Numbered from the stretch's first letter, positions 1-6,676 are shown. The stretch is DNA of 16,682 bases from Flavonifractor avistercoris (GCA_019119085.1 DWXT01000020.1:1-16682), one strand, 5' to 3'. The notes: generated from the letters alone by a model not told the origin. Made by a program: numbers and translations.

Positions 1-123
1 GGTGGGGTCGTACTTGTCGTTTTCGATGGCGTTGATGGTCTGCCGGGTCACCCCCAGCAGCTTGGCCACGTCCTCCTGCCGCAGGCCTCTGGCCTTGCGC
101 AGCTCCTTGACCTTGTTCCTCAT
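1..123 (-). CDS. XRE-family helix-turn-helix regulator, 3' end outside the window
   Basis: Reading leftward from ATG at 123-121, the 41 visible residues begin MRNKVKELRKARGL and continue with RQEDVAKLLGVTRQTINAIE. This is the compact HTH of small XRE/Cro-type repressors, with the recognition helix around residues 25-35. The frame is open to the window edge, so the C-terminus is not seen; proteins of this type are often only 65-75 residues. Its ATG overlaps the stop of the membrane-protein gene (ATGA, 4 nt). No clear ribosome site of its own is visible, so translational coupling is likely. Pairing of a small XRE repressor with a small membrane protein is common in Firmicutes. I infer that it represses its own promoter through the palindrome at 434-469. 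DNA binding is well supported; the ligand or signal is unknown. Confidence 0.88.
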   Translation of the reverse strand, partial: MRNKVKELRKARGLRQEDVAKLLGVTRQTINAIENDKYDPT

Positions 124-425
124 ACGCCCAGCGCCAGCAGCACGCCGAAGAGCACCAGGGCGGCGGTGAGAATGATCCAGATCACCACCTCCCGCTTCAC
201 CCGGTCATCCCCCACCCGGGCCCGGCCGAGCCACTGGGCCAGGCAGAAGATCACCACCTGGGCCCCCAGCAGGAAGGCGGGCAGGTTGGTGTCCCCGCCC
301 TGGATCAGCTCCCACACCTCCCAGAGAAACAGGGCGATGACCAGGAACACCCAAGCCGCCTGGCAGGCGCGCAGGGTGATCTGCTGCTCCATCTCGTCCA
401 TCTTTTGGAATCCGAAGTTTTTCAT
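120..425 (-). CDS. Small three-helix membrane protein of unknown function
   Basis: Encodes 101 residues from ATG 425, placed 8 nt after AGGAGG (439-434). The GTG further upstream at 434 overlaps that ribosome site, so it is not the start. The protein has a polar N-terminus (MKNFGFQKMDEMEQQ), then hydrophobic segments near residues 24-40, 50-66 and 81-101, with a basic loop (GRARVGDDRVKRE) between the second and third. No catalytic motif is recognised. It is the first gene of a two-gene unit with the XRE regulator, which overlaps it by 4 nt. Genes of this size next to small XRE repressors are usually annotated only as DUF membrane proteins. A role as sensor or antagonist of the regulator is possible but is inference. 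Confidence 0.8.
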   Translation of the reverse strand: MKNFGFQKMDEMEQQITLRACQAAWVFLVIALFLWEVWELIQGGDTNLPAFLLGAQVVIFCLAQWLGRARVGDDRVKREVVIWIILTAALVLFGVLLALGV

Positions 426-433
426 GGCGTGCA

Positions 434-469
434 CCTCCTAAATGTCAAAGGCTTTTTACATTTAGGAGG
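434..469. repeat. Perfect 12-bp inverted repeat, probable operator
   Basis: The arms CCTCCTAAATGT (434-445) and ACATTTAGGAGG (458-469) are perfect inverted copies separated by 12 nt. One arm overlaps the -10 box. The other contains the AGGAGG ribosome site of the membrane protein gene. Because the predicted transcript begins inside or after the upstream arm, an RNA hairpin could not form fully, which favours a DNA operator, presumably for the adjacent XRE repressor. Confidence 0.6.
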
Positions 470-495
470 ATACACCCATACGCCCAAAATGTCAA
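467..495 (-). promoter_or_regulatory. Sigma-A-type promoter of the membrane protein / XRE unit
   Basis: On the minus strand, a -35 TTGACA (495-490) is followed by a 17-nt spacer and a -10 TATCCT (472-467). Transcription should start near 460, about 35 nt before the ATG at 425. The -10 box shares its last bases with the left arm of the inverted repeat 434-469, so a protein bound there would block RNA polymerase. Confidence 0.6.
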
Positions 496-509
496 GAACT
501 TTTGACTTT

Positions 510-1895
510 TTATTTGTCCACGCAGGGGATCTCTGTCTTGTCCACCTCGTCCAGGTTCTTTAAGTAGTGCCTGGTCTCTTTCGCGATCACGCCGGAGAGC
601 AGCAGCACGGCGATCAGGTTGGGGATGGCCATGAGGGCGTTGAGGATGTCGGCGATAGTCCACACCAGATCCAGGGCCAGCACCGGGCCCACCACCACAA
701 CCGCCACGAAGATCAGCTTGTAGGGCAGCAGGGACTTCTTCCCCCACAGGTACTGGGCGCATCGCTCGCCGTAGTAAGACCAGCCCAGGATGGTGGACCA
801 GGCGAAGGTGATGATGCCCACCACCAGGATGATGGGGCCCAGCACGGGGATCTGGGAGAAGGCCAGAGTGGTAAGCTGGCCGCCGTCGGTAACGCTGTCC
901 ATGTTGATGCTGGGGTTCTTCATGATGGTGGTCACCAGCACCAGGCCGGTCATGAGGCACACCACCACCGTGTCCCAGAAGGTGCCGGTGGAGGACACCA
1001 GGGCCTGCCGCACCGGGTTGCGGGTCTGGGCGGCGGAGGCCACCAGGGGGGCGGAGCCCATGCCCGACTCGTTGGAGAACAGACCCCGGGCCACGCCGAA
1101 GCGCAGGGCGATGAGCAGGCCCTGGCCCACCAGGCCGCCGGCCACCGCGCCGGGGGTGAAGGCCAGGCGGAGGATGGCCCCGACGGCGGGCAGGAGCGTG
1201 TCAAAATTGATGCCTAGGATGATGATGCAGCCCAGCACGTAGAAGATCGCCATAAAGGGCACCAGCTTCTCGCACACGCTGGCGATGGACTGGATGCCGC
1301 CGATGATGACGACGGCGGTGAGGATGCCGCCCACGATGCCGATGGCGATGGGCGGGATGTGGAAGGGCACATTGTTCTCAATGACCTCGGCGATGGCGTT
1401 GATCTGGGTGCCGCAGCCGATGCCGAAGGAGGCAATGGTGGCCAGCAGGGCAAAGGCCACCCCCAGCCATTTCAGATTCAGCCCCCGCTCCAGGGCGTAC
1501 ATGGCGCCGCCCTGCATTTTGCCGTCCCTGGTGCGCACCCGGTACTTGACGGCGATGAGGGACTCGGCGTACTTGGTGGCGATGCCGAACACGCCGGCAA
1601 TCCAGCACCAGAACACCGCGCCGGGGCCGCCCAGGAAGATGGCGGTGCCCACACCGATGATGTTGCCCGTGCCGATGGTGGAGGCCAGGGCGGTGGTCAG
1701 GGCCTGGAACTGGCTCACGTCGCCGGGGGAATCCGGATCCTTGGTGACGGACAGCCGGATGCCGGTGAACAGCTTGCGCTGGATGAAGCCGGTGCGCACC
1801 GTCATAAACAGGTGGGTGCCCAGCAGCAGGACGATCATGGGAATACCCCAGATAAAGTCGTCCAGCCAGTTGATGAAAGTCACAATTGCGTCCAT
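510..1895 (-). CDS. AGCS-family sodium:alanine/glycine symporter
   Basis: Encodes 461 residues from ATG 1895 (MDAIVTFINWLDDFIWG). The frame can be extended 37 codons upstream, but that extension is charged and unlike the family, and a GGGGAG ribosome site precedes the chosen ATG. The family signature lies near residues 74-98: TIGTGNIIGVGTAI, then GGPGAVFWCW. It is followed by a KYAES segment and the GKMQGGAMYALE loop of AGCS carriers. About ten membrane helices are expected. Members import alanine or glycine with Na+ across the cytoplasmic membrane; the exact substrate cannot be read from sequence. The gene is monocistronic, ending just upstream of the next promoter (467-495). It diverges from the small gene at 2046. 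No terminator with a T-run was seen after its stop. Confidence 0.93.
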   Translation of the reverse strand: MDAIVTFINWLDDFIWGIPMIVLLLGTHLFMTVRTGFIQRKLFTGIRLSVTKDPDSPGDVSQFQALTTALASTIGTGNIIGVGTAIFLGGPGAVFWCWIAGVFGIATKYAESLIAVKYRVRTRDGKMQGGAMYALERGLNLKWLGVAFALLATIASFGIGCGTQINAIAEVIENNVPFHIPPIAIGIVGGILTAVVIIGGIQSIASVCEKLVPFMAIFYVLGCIIILGINFDTLLPAVGAILRLAFTPGAVAGGLVGQGLLIALRFGVARGLFSNESGMGSAPLVASAAQTRNPVRQALVSSTGTFWDTVVVCLMTGLVLVTTIMKNPSINMDSVTDGGQLTTLAFSQIPVLGPIILVVGIITFAWSTILGWSYYGERCAQYLWGKKSLLPYKLIFVAVVVVGPVLALDLVWTIADILNALMAIPNLIAVLLLSGVIAKETRHYLKNLDEVDKTEIPCVDK

Positions 1896-1977
1896 GCTCT
1901 CTCCCCTTCTCTGAAGATTCTCTATCCAAACAGCCGCAGCAGCCCCGGGCCGCCGGCGGTTTGTAACCAGTTTGTTC

Positions 1978-2006
1978 TTGACTTTCTCCCCTCCCCATCC
2001 TATCAT
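1978..2006 (+). promoter_or_regulatory. Strong sigma-A promoter for the 65-residue protein
   Basis: TTGACT (1978-1983), a 17-nt spacer and TATCAT (2001-2006) form a near-consensus promoter. The predicted start is near 2013, which gives a leader of about 33 nt to the ATG at 2046. Confidence 0.65.
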
Positions 2007-2045
2007 GAAGGCAGAAAGGGCCGGTCGGCCGGAAAGGAGTCCGTC

Positions 2046-2243
2046 ATGAATATCTCATTCCCTGCGGAATGTCTGAAGGGCAGGCTCAATGCGGAGCTGC
2101 CGCCTCCAAACGACATGACCCGCGATGAGCGCTCCTGCCGCAAGCAGGCCCGGGAGGCCGAGTGGAAATTCCGGGTCTCCAAGGGCTATGTAAAGGACAC
2201 CTTCTGGAGCCACCTGTGGTTCCGCATGACCCACAGATATTGA
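2046..2243 (+). CDS. Small basic protein of unknown function (65 aa)
   Basis: The ATG at 2046 follows AAAGGAG (2033-2039) with 6 nt spacing. The protein has 65 residues: a Pro-containing N-terminal half (MNISFPAECLKGRLNAELPP) and a basic, aromatic C-terminal half including WKFRVSKGYVKDTFWSHLWF and ending RMTHRY. There is no signal peptide, membrane segment or recognised domain. Two cysteines (C9, C31) are present. The case for a real gene is contextual: a near-consensus promoter at 1978-2006, a good ribosome site, and a rho-independent terminator starting 10 nt after the stop. It is therefore a self-contained monocistronic unit. The frame stays open far upstream, but the promoter and ribosome site fix the start. 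It might be a nucleic-acid-binding or regulatory microprotein, but that is only suggested by charge. Confidence 0.7.
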   Translation: MNISFPAECLKGRLNAELPPPNDMTRDERSCRKQAREAEWKFRVSKGYVKDTFWSHLWFRMTHRY

Positions 2244-2253
2244 GCCATGACCC

Positions 2254-2283
2254 ACGCCGCGGGCCTCTGCCCGCGGCGTTTTG
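2254..2283 (+). terminator. Rho-independent terminator of the small gene
   Basis: A 10-bp perfect GC-rich stem (2254-2263 with 2270-2279) with a 6-nt loop is followed by TTTTG. The T-run is on the + strand only, so it serves the 65-residue gene. Confidence 0.8.
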
Positions 2284-2363
2284 CTGTGCCTTTGCACGGC
2301 AGGGCTTCGGGAGGCGCCGCTGCGTCTGCCTCTGTCCGTGACGTGCCAATGGCGCATGAAGCT

Positions 2364-2705
2364 CTATGCCCGGACGGTCTGCACCGTCAGGCTCCAGTTG
2401 CCCAACTCATCCAGAATGGGGATCAGCCGCCGGCAGGGCTCGGTGATCTCGTACTCCACCCGCACCGGCACCTCCAGATACTCCCGCCGCTTGACCAGCC
2501 CGTCCCCCTCCAGCTCCCGCAGGGCGTTGGCCAGCACCGTGTTGGACACCCCGTCCAGGGTCTTTTTCAGCTGGTTATAGCGGGTGGGGCCGTTGTTGTA
2601 GAGGGAACAGAGTATCTGCATCTTCCACTTGCCGCCGATGAGGCCCATGGCCCGGTTCAGGGGGCAGGTATCCATACAGGGGCAGTTGTCGTGTTCCATG
2701 GCCAT
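2364..2705 (-). CDS. HxlR-family winged-helix transcriptional regulator
   Basis: Encodes 113 residues from ATG 2705, 10 nt after AGGAGG. The HxlR hallmark CPLNRAMGLIGGKWKMQIL (14-32) is followed by the winged helix with GPTRYNQLKKTLDGVSNTVL and the wing LVKRREYLEVPVRVEYEIT. Members bind DNA as dimers, usually over divergent promoters. Several, such as YodB and HypR in Bacillus, sense thiol stress through the N-terminal Cys corresponding to C14. This protein has additional cysteines at C8, C10 and C33, giving a CxCxxxC cluster. It diverges from the LysE exporter, with overlapping -35 boxes and two similar 9-bp palindromes between them, so autoregulation and control of the exporter are likely. 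The inducer is unknown. Confidence 0.92.
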   Translation of the reverse strand: MAMEHDNCPCMDTCPLNRAMGLIGGKWKMQILCSLYNNGPTRYNQLKKTLDGVSNTVLANALRELEGDGLVKRREYLEVPVRVEYEITEPCRRLIPILDELGNWSLTVQTVRA

Positions 2706-2721
2706 CAGGTCAGTTCCTCCT

Positions 2722-2786
2722 TACCTGGTATGAAATTTCTGCGTCCTTGTCAATTTCCGGTGCAGGTGATATTATAATACCAGGTT
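2722..2786. promoter_or_regulatory. Divergent promoters with paired operator-like palindromes (hxlR-type gene / lysE-type gene)
   Basis: Overlapping -35 boxes sit at the centre: TTGTCA on + (2747-2752) and TTGACA on - (2753-2748). On +, -10 TATTAT lies at 2770-2775 after 17 nt, with an alternative TATAAT at 2773. On -, 17 nt leads to a weak -10 TACCAG (2730-2725). The odd-length palindromes TACCTGGTA (2722-2730) and TACCAGGTT (2778-2786) lie on the - promoter's -10 and just after the + promoter's -10. They are symmetric about the -35 boxes with centres 56 bp apart. Confidence 0.6.
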
Positions 2787-2826
2787 CAGAAAGAGAAGGA
2801 AAGACTTTTTTAGGAGGAATCATGTT

Positions 2827-3438
2827 ATGCCGCCATATCTCCAGGGCCTGGGCATCGGTCTGGCCTACGTCGCACCCATTGGGATGCAGAACCTGTTCGT
2901 CATCAACTCCGCCCTGACCCAGCCCCGGCGGAAGGCCCTGCTCACCGCACTGATCGTCATCTTCTTCGACATCAGCCTGGCCCTGGCCTGCTTCTTCGGC
3001 ATCGGCGCGCTGATGAGCCGGTTTGCCTGGCTCCAGATGGTCATTCTGCTGGTGGGCGGCGGCATCGTCATCTGGATCGGCATCGGCCTGCTGCGGGATC
3101 ACCCCACCATGGACAACAGCGTGGACGTAAACATCCCACTGCCCAAGATCGCCGCCAAGGCATTCGTGGTCACCTGGTGCAACCCCCAGGCCCTCATCGA
3201 CGGCACCATGCTCTTCGGCGGCTTCCACGCGGGAAACCCCGGCGCGGTGAGCACCCAGCTGATCCTGGGCTCCTCCTCCGCCTCCTTCCTGTGGTTCTTC
3301 GGCATCACGGTGCTGATCTCCTGCTTCTCCGCCAAGTTCAACGACAAGATCCTCCGGGTCATCAACATCGTCTGCGGCGTCATCATCATCTTCTACGGCG
3401 CCAAGCTGCTGTTCCAGTTCTTCCAGATGATCCTGTAA
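2827..3438 (+). CDS. LysE/ArgO-family amino-acid exporter
   Basis: Encodes 203 residues from ATG 2827, 9 nt after AGGAGG (2812-2817); the earlier ATG at 2822 is out of frame. The LysE-family N-terminal motif appears as APIGMQNLFVI (16-26), where C. glutamicum LysE and E. coli ArgO have a G-AQN-FV pattern. The family's second motif appears as TWCNPQALIDG (116-126). Five to six hydrophobic helices are visible and fill most of the length. Such proteins export lysine, arginine or other amino acids or analogues from the cytoplasm. It is transcribed divergently from the HxlR regulator, which suggests inducible detoxification or overflow export rather than LysG-type control. The substrate cannot be assigned. 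Confidence 0.9.
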   Translation: MPPYLQGLGIGLAYVAPIGMQNLFVINSALTQPRRKALLTALIVIFFDISLALACFFGIGALMSRFAWLQMVILLVGGGIVIWIGIGLLRDHPTMDNSVDVNIPLPKIAAKAFVVTWCNPQALIDGTMLFGGFHAGNPGAVSTQLILGSSSASFLWFFGITVLISCFSAKFNDKILRVINIVCGVIIIFYGAKLLFQFFQMIL

Positions 3439-3465
3439 GCTCCGCTTTGGTTGGGGAGCTATATG

Positions 3466-3501
3466 CGAGGGGCGGCCTCCGAAAGCGGAGGCCGCCCCTC
3501 G
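3466..3501. terminator. Long stem-loop between convergent genes (likely bidirectional terminator)
   Basis: A perfect 16-bp GC-rich stem (3466-3481 with 3486-3501) with an AAAG loop lies between the stops of the LysE-type exporter (3438) and pepT (3519). Neither side has a good T-run (TTGGG on +), so termination may be inefficient or depend on stem strength; it may also protect mRNA 3' ends. Confidence 0.6.
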
Positions 3502-3518
3502 TTGGGCGTGGTCGTATG

Positions 3519-4733
3519 TTACTGGGCCGTCACCAGATTGACCAGCACCTGGGCCATCTGGTTCAGGGCGGCGGCGGGGATGTACTCGTGGACGCCGTGG
3601 AAGTTGACGCCGCCGGTGCACAGGTTGGGACAGGGCAGGCCCATATAGCTCAGCCGGGCGCCGTCGGTGCCGCCCCGGATGGGCACCTCCACCGGGGTGA
3701 TCCCGGCCGCCTCCATGGCCGCCCGGGCCCGGAGGATCAGGTACATGTGGGGCTCAATCTGCTCCTTCATGTTGTAGTAGGAGTCCTTCACTACCACCTC
3801 CACCGTGCCGGCGCCGTACTTCTGGTTGAGGAAGGCGGCCGCCTGGGCCAGGAACTGCTTGCGGGCCTCGAATTTGGCCCGGTCGTGGTCGCGGATGAGG
3901 TAGTGCAGCTCCGCCTCGGTCTCGTTGCCCTTCATATCGTGGAGGTGGTAGAAGCCCTCATACCCCTCGGTATGGGCCGGGGTCTCGGCGGGGGGCAGCA
4001 GCCCGGCGTACTCCAGGGCGATGAGCAGGGCGTTCTTCATCTTGTTCTTGGCCGAGCCGGGGTGGATGTTCACGCCGCGTACAAACACCCCGGCGTTGGC
4101 GGCGTTGAAGTTCTCATACTCGATCTCCCCCAGCTCGCCGCCGTCCACGGTGTAGGCCACCGCCGCGCCGAAGCCCTCCACGTCGAAGTGGTCGGCCCCC
4201 TGGCCCACCTCCTCGTCGGGGGTGAAGCACACGGCGATGCGGCCGTGGGGCACCTCCGGGTGCTCGGCCAGGTAGGCCACGGCGGTCACGATCTCCGCCA
4301 CGCCGGCCTTGTCGTCCGCCCCCAGCAGGGTGGTGCCGTCGGTGACGATCAGCTCCTGCCCCTGATACTTCGCCAGGCTCTCAAATTCGGCGGCCCTCAT
4401 GACGATGCCCTTCTCCTCGTTGAGGACGATGTCGCCCCCCTCGTAGCGGACAATGCGGGGCTTCACCCCGGCTCCCGGCGCGTCCGGGGAGGTGTCCATG
4501 TGGGCGATGAGTCCCACACAGGGGATGCCCTCGCTGCCGGGGGTGGCGGGCAGCCAGGCGTATACATAGCCATGCTCGTCCATATGGGCCTTGTGGAGCC
4601 CCAGCTGGCCCAGCTCGTCGGCCAGCGCCTGGCCCAGCACCTTCTGCTTCTCGGTGGAGGGGGAGGTCTCGCTGTGCTCGTCGGACTGGGTGTCATAGGT
4701 CACATAGCGGAGAAAACGGTCAATGGCGTCCAT
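3519..4733 (-). CDS. pepT: Peptidase T (tripeptide aminopeptidase)
   Basis: Encodes 404 residues, close to the usual length of about 410. It is an M20-family metallopeptidase that removes the N-terminal residue from tripeptides in the cytoplasm, using two zinc ions. Compared with Salmonella PepT, the expected residues are present: H78 and D80 in AHMDTSPDAPG, bridging D140 in GADDKAG, catalytic E174 with E175 in TPDEEVGQGADHFD, D197 in TVDGGE, and H379 in TGGVNFHG. RGGTDGARLSYMG (353-365) is the typical dimer-domain end. The ATG at 4733 follows AAAGGAAG. It diverges from the alpha/beta hydrolase and converges on the LysE-type exporter. No convincing promoter of its own was picked out. Confidence 0.97.
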   Translation of the reverse strand: MDAIDRFLRYVTYDTQSDEHSETSPSTEKQKVLGQALADELGQLGLHKAHMDEHGYVYAWLPATPGSEGIPCVGLIAHMDTSPDAPGAGVKPRIVRYEGGDIVLNEEKGIVMRAAEFESLAKYQGQELIVTDGTTLLGADDKAGVAEIVTAVAYLAEHPEVPHGRIAVCFTPDEEVGQGADHFDVEGFGAAVAYTVDGGELGEIEYENFNAANAGVFVRGVNIHPGSAKNKMKNALLIALEYAGLLPPAETPAHTEGYEGFYHLHDMKGNETEAELHYLIRDHDRAKFEARKQFLAQAAAFLNQKYGAGTVEVVVKDSYYNMKEQIEPHMYLILRARAAMEAAGITPVEVPIRGGTDGARLSYMGLPCPNLCTGGVNFHGVHEYIPAAALNQMAQVLVNLVTAQ

Positions 4734-4750
4734 AGCGCTCTTCCTTTCTC

Positions 4751-4779
4751 TTGACGGGGACGGCGTCTTGGGTTAGACT
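4751..4779 (+). promoter_or_regulatory. Promoter of the alpha/beta hydrolase gene
   Basis: TTGACG (4751-4756), 17 nt, then TAGACT (4774-4779). The predicted start near 4786 gives a leader of about 43 nt to the ATG at 4829. A short inverted repeat TGGGT/ACCCA (4769-4773 and 4782-4786) brackets the -10. Confidence 0.5.
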
Positions 4780-4828
4780 GTACCCAGAATCGGATAGCTT
4801 ATTTTATCACAAAGGGAGCCCTATTTCC

Positions 4829-5758
4829 ATGGTTACGACAGAAGAATTTCACTTTCCCTCCAGCGACGGGGTACATACCGTCGCCGCCGTCCGCTGGCTG
4901 CCTGCGGAGCGGCCCCGGGCGGTGGTGCAGCTGGTGCACGGCATCTCGGAGCATATGGGCCGCTACGCCCCCTTCGCCCGGTTCCTGGCGGAGCACGGCT
5001 TCGCCGTGGTGGGCCACGACCACCTGGGCCACGGCCGCACCGCCGCCGGCCCGGAGGAGTACGGCTGGTTCGGGGAGAAGGACGGCTGGAGACACGTGGT
5101 GAAGGACGTGCGCGCCCTGCGGGAGCTGGCGGGGGCGGAGTACCCCGGCGTGCCCTATTTCCTCATGGGCCACTCCATGGGCTCCTTCGTGGTGCGGGGC
5201 TACCTCATGTTCTGGCCGGGCACCGTGGACGGGGCCATCCTCTCCGGCACCGGGCAGGAGCCGCCCCTCACCGTGGCGGCGGGGCGGGCCCTCTCCGCCC
5301 TGCTCATCCGCCTCAAGGGCTCCAAGGCCCGCAGCGGCCTGATGGACAGCCTCTCCGTTGGGCGGTACAACGGGCAGTTCAAGCCTGCCCGCACCTCGGC
5401 GGACTGGATCTCCCGGGACACCGCCGTGGTGGACGCCTACTGCGCCGACCCCCTGTGCCGCTTTCTCCCCACCGTGGGCATGTACCACGACATGATGGTG
5501 GGCCTTCAGCTGCTGGCTAAACCGGCCAACCTGCGGCGGATGGATCCGGACACGCCGGTGTACTTCTTCTCCGGCGACCGGGATCCGGTGGGGGCCAACG
5601 GCGCGGGGGTAAGAAAGGTGGCTGGCTGGTTCAAGGACGCGGGGGTACGGGATCTCACCGTGAAGCTCTACCCGGAGGGGCGGCACGAGATGCTCAACGA
5701 GACCAACCGGCAGGAGGTCTGGGACGACGTGCTCTCCTGGCTGGAGAAGCATCTGTAG
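4829..5758 (+). CDS. Alpha/beta hydrolase, serine-aminopeptidase / monoacylglycerol-lipase-like (PldB type)
   Basis: Encodes 309 residues from ATG 4829, 10 nt after AAAGGGAG; an in-frame TTG at 4751 lies inside the promoter and is rejected. The fold is shown by LVHGISEHMGRYAPFARFL (35-53), VVGHDHLGHGRT (60-71), the nucleophile elbow GHSMGS with S116, an acid in SGDRDPV (D252) and H286 in YPEGRHEMLNE. This pattern is that of the Hydrolase_4 / lysophospholipase L2 group, which cleaves monoacylglycerols, lysophospholipids or related esters. There is no signal peptide, so it acts in the cytoplasm. It is monocistronic, closed by the terminator at 5769-5791. Substrate and physiological role are unknown. 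Confidence 0.92.
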   Translation: MVTTEEFHFPSSDGVHTVAAVRWLPAERPRAVVQLVHGISEHMGRYAPFARFLAEHGFAVVGHDHLGHGRTAAGPEEYGWFGEKDGWRHVVKDVRALRELAGAEYPGVPYFLMGHSMGSFVVRGYLMFWPGTVDGAILSGTGQEPPLTVAAGRALSALLIRLKGSKARSGLMDSLSVGRYNGQFKPARTSADWISRDTAVVDAYCADPLCRFLPTVGMYHDMMVGLQLLAKPANLRRMDPDTPVYFFSGDRDPVGANGAGVRKVAGWFKDAGVRDLTVKLYPEGRHEMLNETNRQEVWDDVLSWLEKHL

Positions 5759-5759
5759 A

Positions 5760-5801
5760 GAAAACCAGCGGGCGCGGCAATGCCGCGCCCGTTCCGTTTT
5801 A
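5760..5801. terminator. Bidirectional rho-independent terminator
   Basis: A perfect 10-bp stem (5769-5778 with 5782-5791) with a 3-nt loop. A T-rich tail (TTCCGTTTTA) lies on the + side, and an A-run at 5761-5764 gives TTTT on the - strand. It serves both the hydrolase gene and the convergent ArsC-like gene. Confidence 0.8.
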
Positions 5802-5819
5802 TCCGGGGAGGGGCGGCGG

Positions 5820-6170
5820 TCAACCCAGCCGCGCCTCCCATTCGCTCTCCTTGAAGCCCACCAGCACAAAGCCGTCCCCCACCAGGATGGGCCGCTTCAC
5901 CAGCATGCCGTCGGTGGAGAGCAGGGCAAACTGCTCGTCCTCACTCATCTGGGGCAGCTTGTCCTTCAGGCCCAGGGCCTTGTACTGTAAGCCGCTGGTG
6001 TTGAAAAACCGCTTGAGGGGCAGGCCGCTGCGCTCATGCCACTGGCGCAGCTCCGCCTCGGTGGGGCGGTCGGTCTTGATGTCCCGCACGTCAAAGGTTA
6101 GGCCACGGCCCTCCAGCCATGCCTTAGCCTTCTGGCAGGTGGTGCACTTGGGGTAGCAAACAAAGAGCAT
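5820..6170 (-). CDS. ArsC/Spx/MgsR-family thioredoxin-fold protein
   Basis: Encodes 116 residues from ATG 6170, 7 nt after AGGAGG. The protein starts MLFVCYPKCTTCQKAKAWLE, with a CXXC at C9-C12 at the start of the thioredoxin-like fold. It continues with the VRDIKTDRPTEAEL segment and ends with MLVKRPILVGDGFVLVGF (91-108), whose KRP-ILV loop is the family mark. Relatives are arsenate reductases, the RNA-polymerase-binding regulators Spx and MgsR, and many generic arsenate reductase family proteins. There is no ars operon nearby, so a thiol-redox or Spx-like role is at least as likely as arsenate reduction. It is expressed as a single gene between the terminators at 5769-5791 and 6260-6292. 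Confidence 0.9.
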   Translation of the reverse strand: MLFVCYPKCTTCQKAKAWLEGRGLTFDVRDIKTDRPTEAELRQWHERSGLPLKRFFNTSGLQYKALGLKDKLPQMSEDEQFALLSTDGMLVKRPILVGDGFVLVGFKESEWEARLG

Positions 6171-6197
6171 GAAAATCCCTCCTGTCTCATTTGCTCT

Positions 6198-6226
6198 ATC
6201 CTACCACATGCCCGGGCCGCTGAAAA
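6198..6226 (-). promoter_or_regulatory. Probable promoter of the ArsC/Spx-like gene
   Basis: On the minus strand, TTTTCA (6226-6221), a 17-nt spacer and TAGGAT (6203-6198). The predicted start near 6191 leaves about 20 nt to the ATG, including AGGAGG. The -35 box is only a partial match. Confidence 0.4.
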
Positions 6227-6259
6227 GCCTGTTTCGCCAGAAAGCCGAAGAAATGCGGG

Positions 6260-6292
6260 AAAAGGGCCCCGGAACATCGGTTCCGGGGCCCT
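6260..6292 (-). terminator. Terminator of the smc-to-rsfS gene train
   Basis: A 13-bp perfect stem (6280-6292 with 6263-6275), 4-nt loop, followed on the minus strand by TTTTCCC. It begins 10 nt after the rsfS stop codon and is the first good intrinsic terminator after smc in this direction. Confidence 0.8.
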
Positions 6293-6302
6293 GTCATATG
6301 AT

Positions 6303-6662
6303 TCAGTTCTCAGTCAGCACGCCGGTCAGATCCACCGGCGTGGCGTCGCTCCAGAGGCGCTCCAGGTCGTAAAACTCCCGGGCCTCCTCATTGAAGATGT
6401 GAACCACCACAGAGGAGAAGTCCAGCAGGATCCAGGTGCCGCCCCGGTGGCCCTCCACATGGTGGGGGGGCTCCCCGGCGTCCTTGAGCATCTTTTCACA
6501 GACGTCGGCTAGGGCCTTGATCTGGGTGGTGGAGGTGGCGGTGCAGAGGACAAAGTAGTCCGCCAGGGTAGTCAGGTGCCCGGTCTCCAGGCACTTGATG
6601 TCCTGGCCCTTTTTGCTGTCCAGGGCCTTGACGGCGGCGATGGCGATCTCTTTGGGTGTCAT
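6303..6662 (-). CDS. rsfS: Ribosomal silencing factor RsfS
   Basis: Encodes 119 residues, a full-length RsfS (YbeB/Iojap). It binds ribosomal protein uL14 on the 50S subunit and blocks joining to 30S in starvation or stationary phase. Family marks are ADYFVLCTATSTTQIKALAD (34-53), HHVEGHRGGTWILLDFSSVVVHIF (67-90) and REFYDLERLWSDA (95-107). The ribosome site AAGGAG lies 9 nt before the ATG and overlaps the end of the upstream LCP gene, whose stop is only 14 nt away, so they are cotranscribed. The nadD - yqeK - rsfS grouping is conserved in Firmicutes, with an LCP gene inserted here between them. Confidence 0.97.
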   Translation of the reverse strand: MTPKEIAIAAVKALDSKKGQDIKCLETGHLTTLADYFVLCTATSTTQIKALADVCEKMLKDAGEPPHHVEGHRGGTWILLDFSSVVVHIFNEEAREFYDLERLWSDATPVDLTGVLTEN

Positions 6663-6676
6663 TCGTGCGCTCCTTC

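Noticed and set aside
1896..1977. Promoter for the AGCS symporter on the minus strand
   Set aside because: Only scattered partial boxes (GGTTACAA, GGATAGAG) at poor spacing; not good enough to call.
2055..2357. 100-codon minus-strand frame opposite the 65-residue gene
   Set aside because: It runs through the terminator hairpin, lacks a ribosome site, and conflicts with a promoter-ribosome site-terminator cassette on the + strand.
3177..4754. Long + strand open frame over the LysE-type gene end and pepT
   Set aside because: It starts inside the exporter gene in another frame and runs antisense to pepT, giving low-complexity Gly/His/Val-rich translation. No ribosome site or family features.
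4769..4786. TGGGT/ACCCA inverted repeat around the hydrolase -10 as an operator
   Set aside because: The arms are only 5 bp and no regulator gene is adjacent; it could easily be chance.
5820..6170. Firm assignment as arsenate reductase arsC
   Set aside because: CXXC and KRP motifs are shared by ArsC, Spx and MgsR, and no arsenic-resistance neighbours are present; left as family level.
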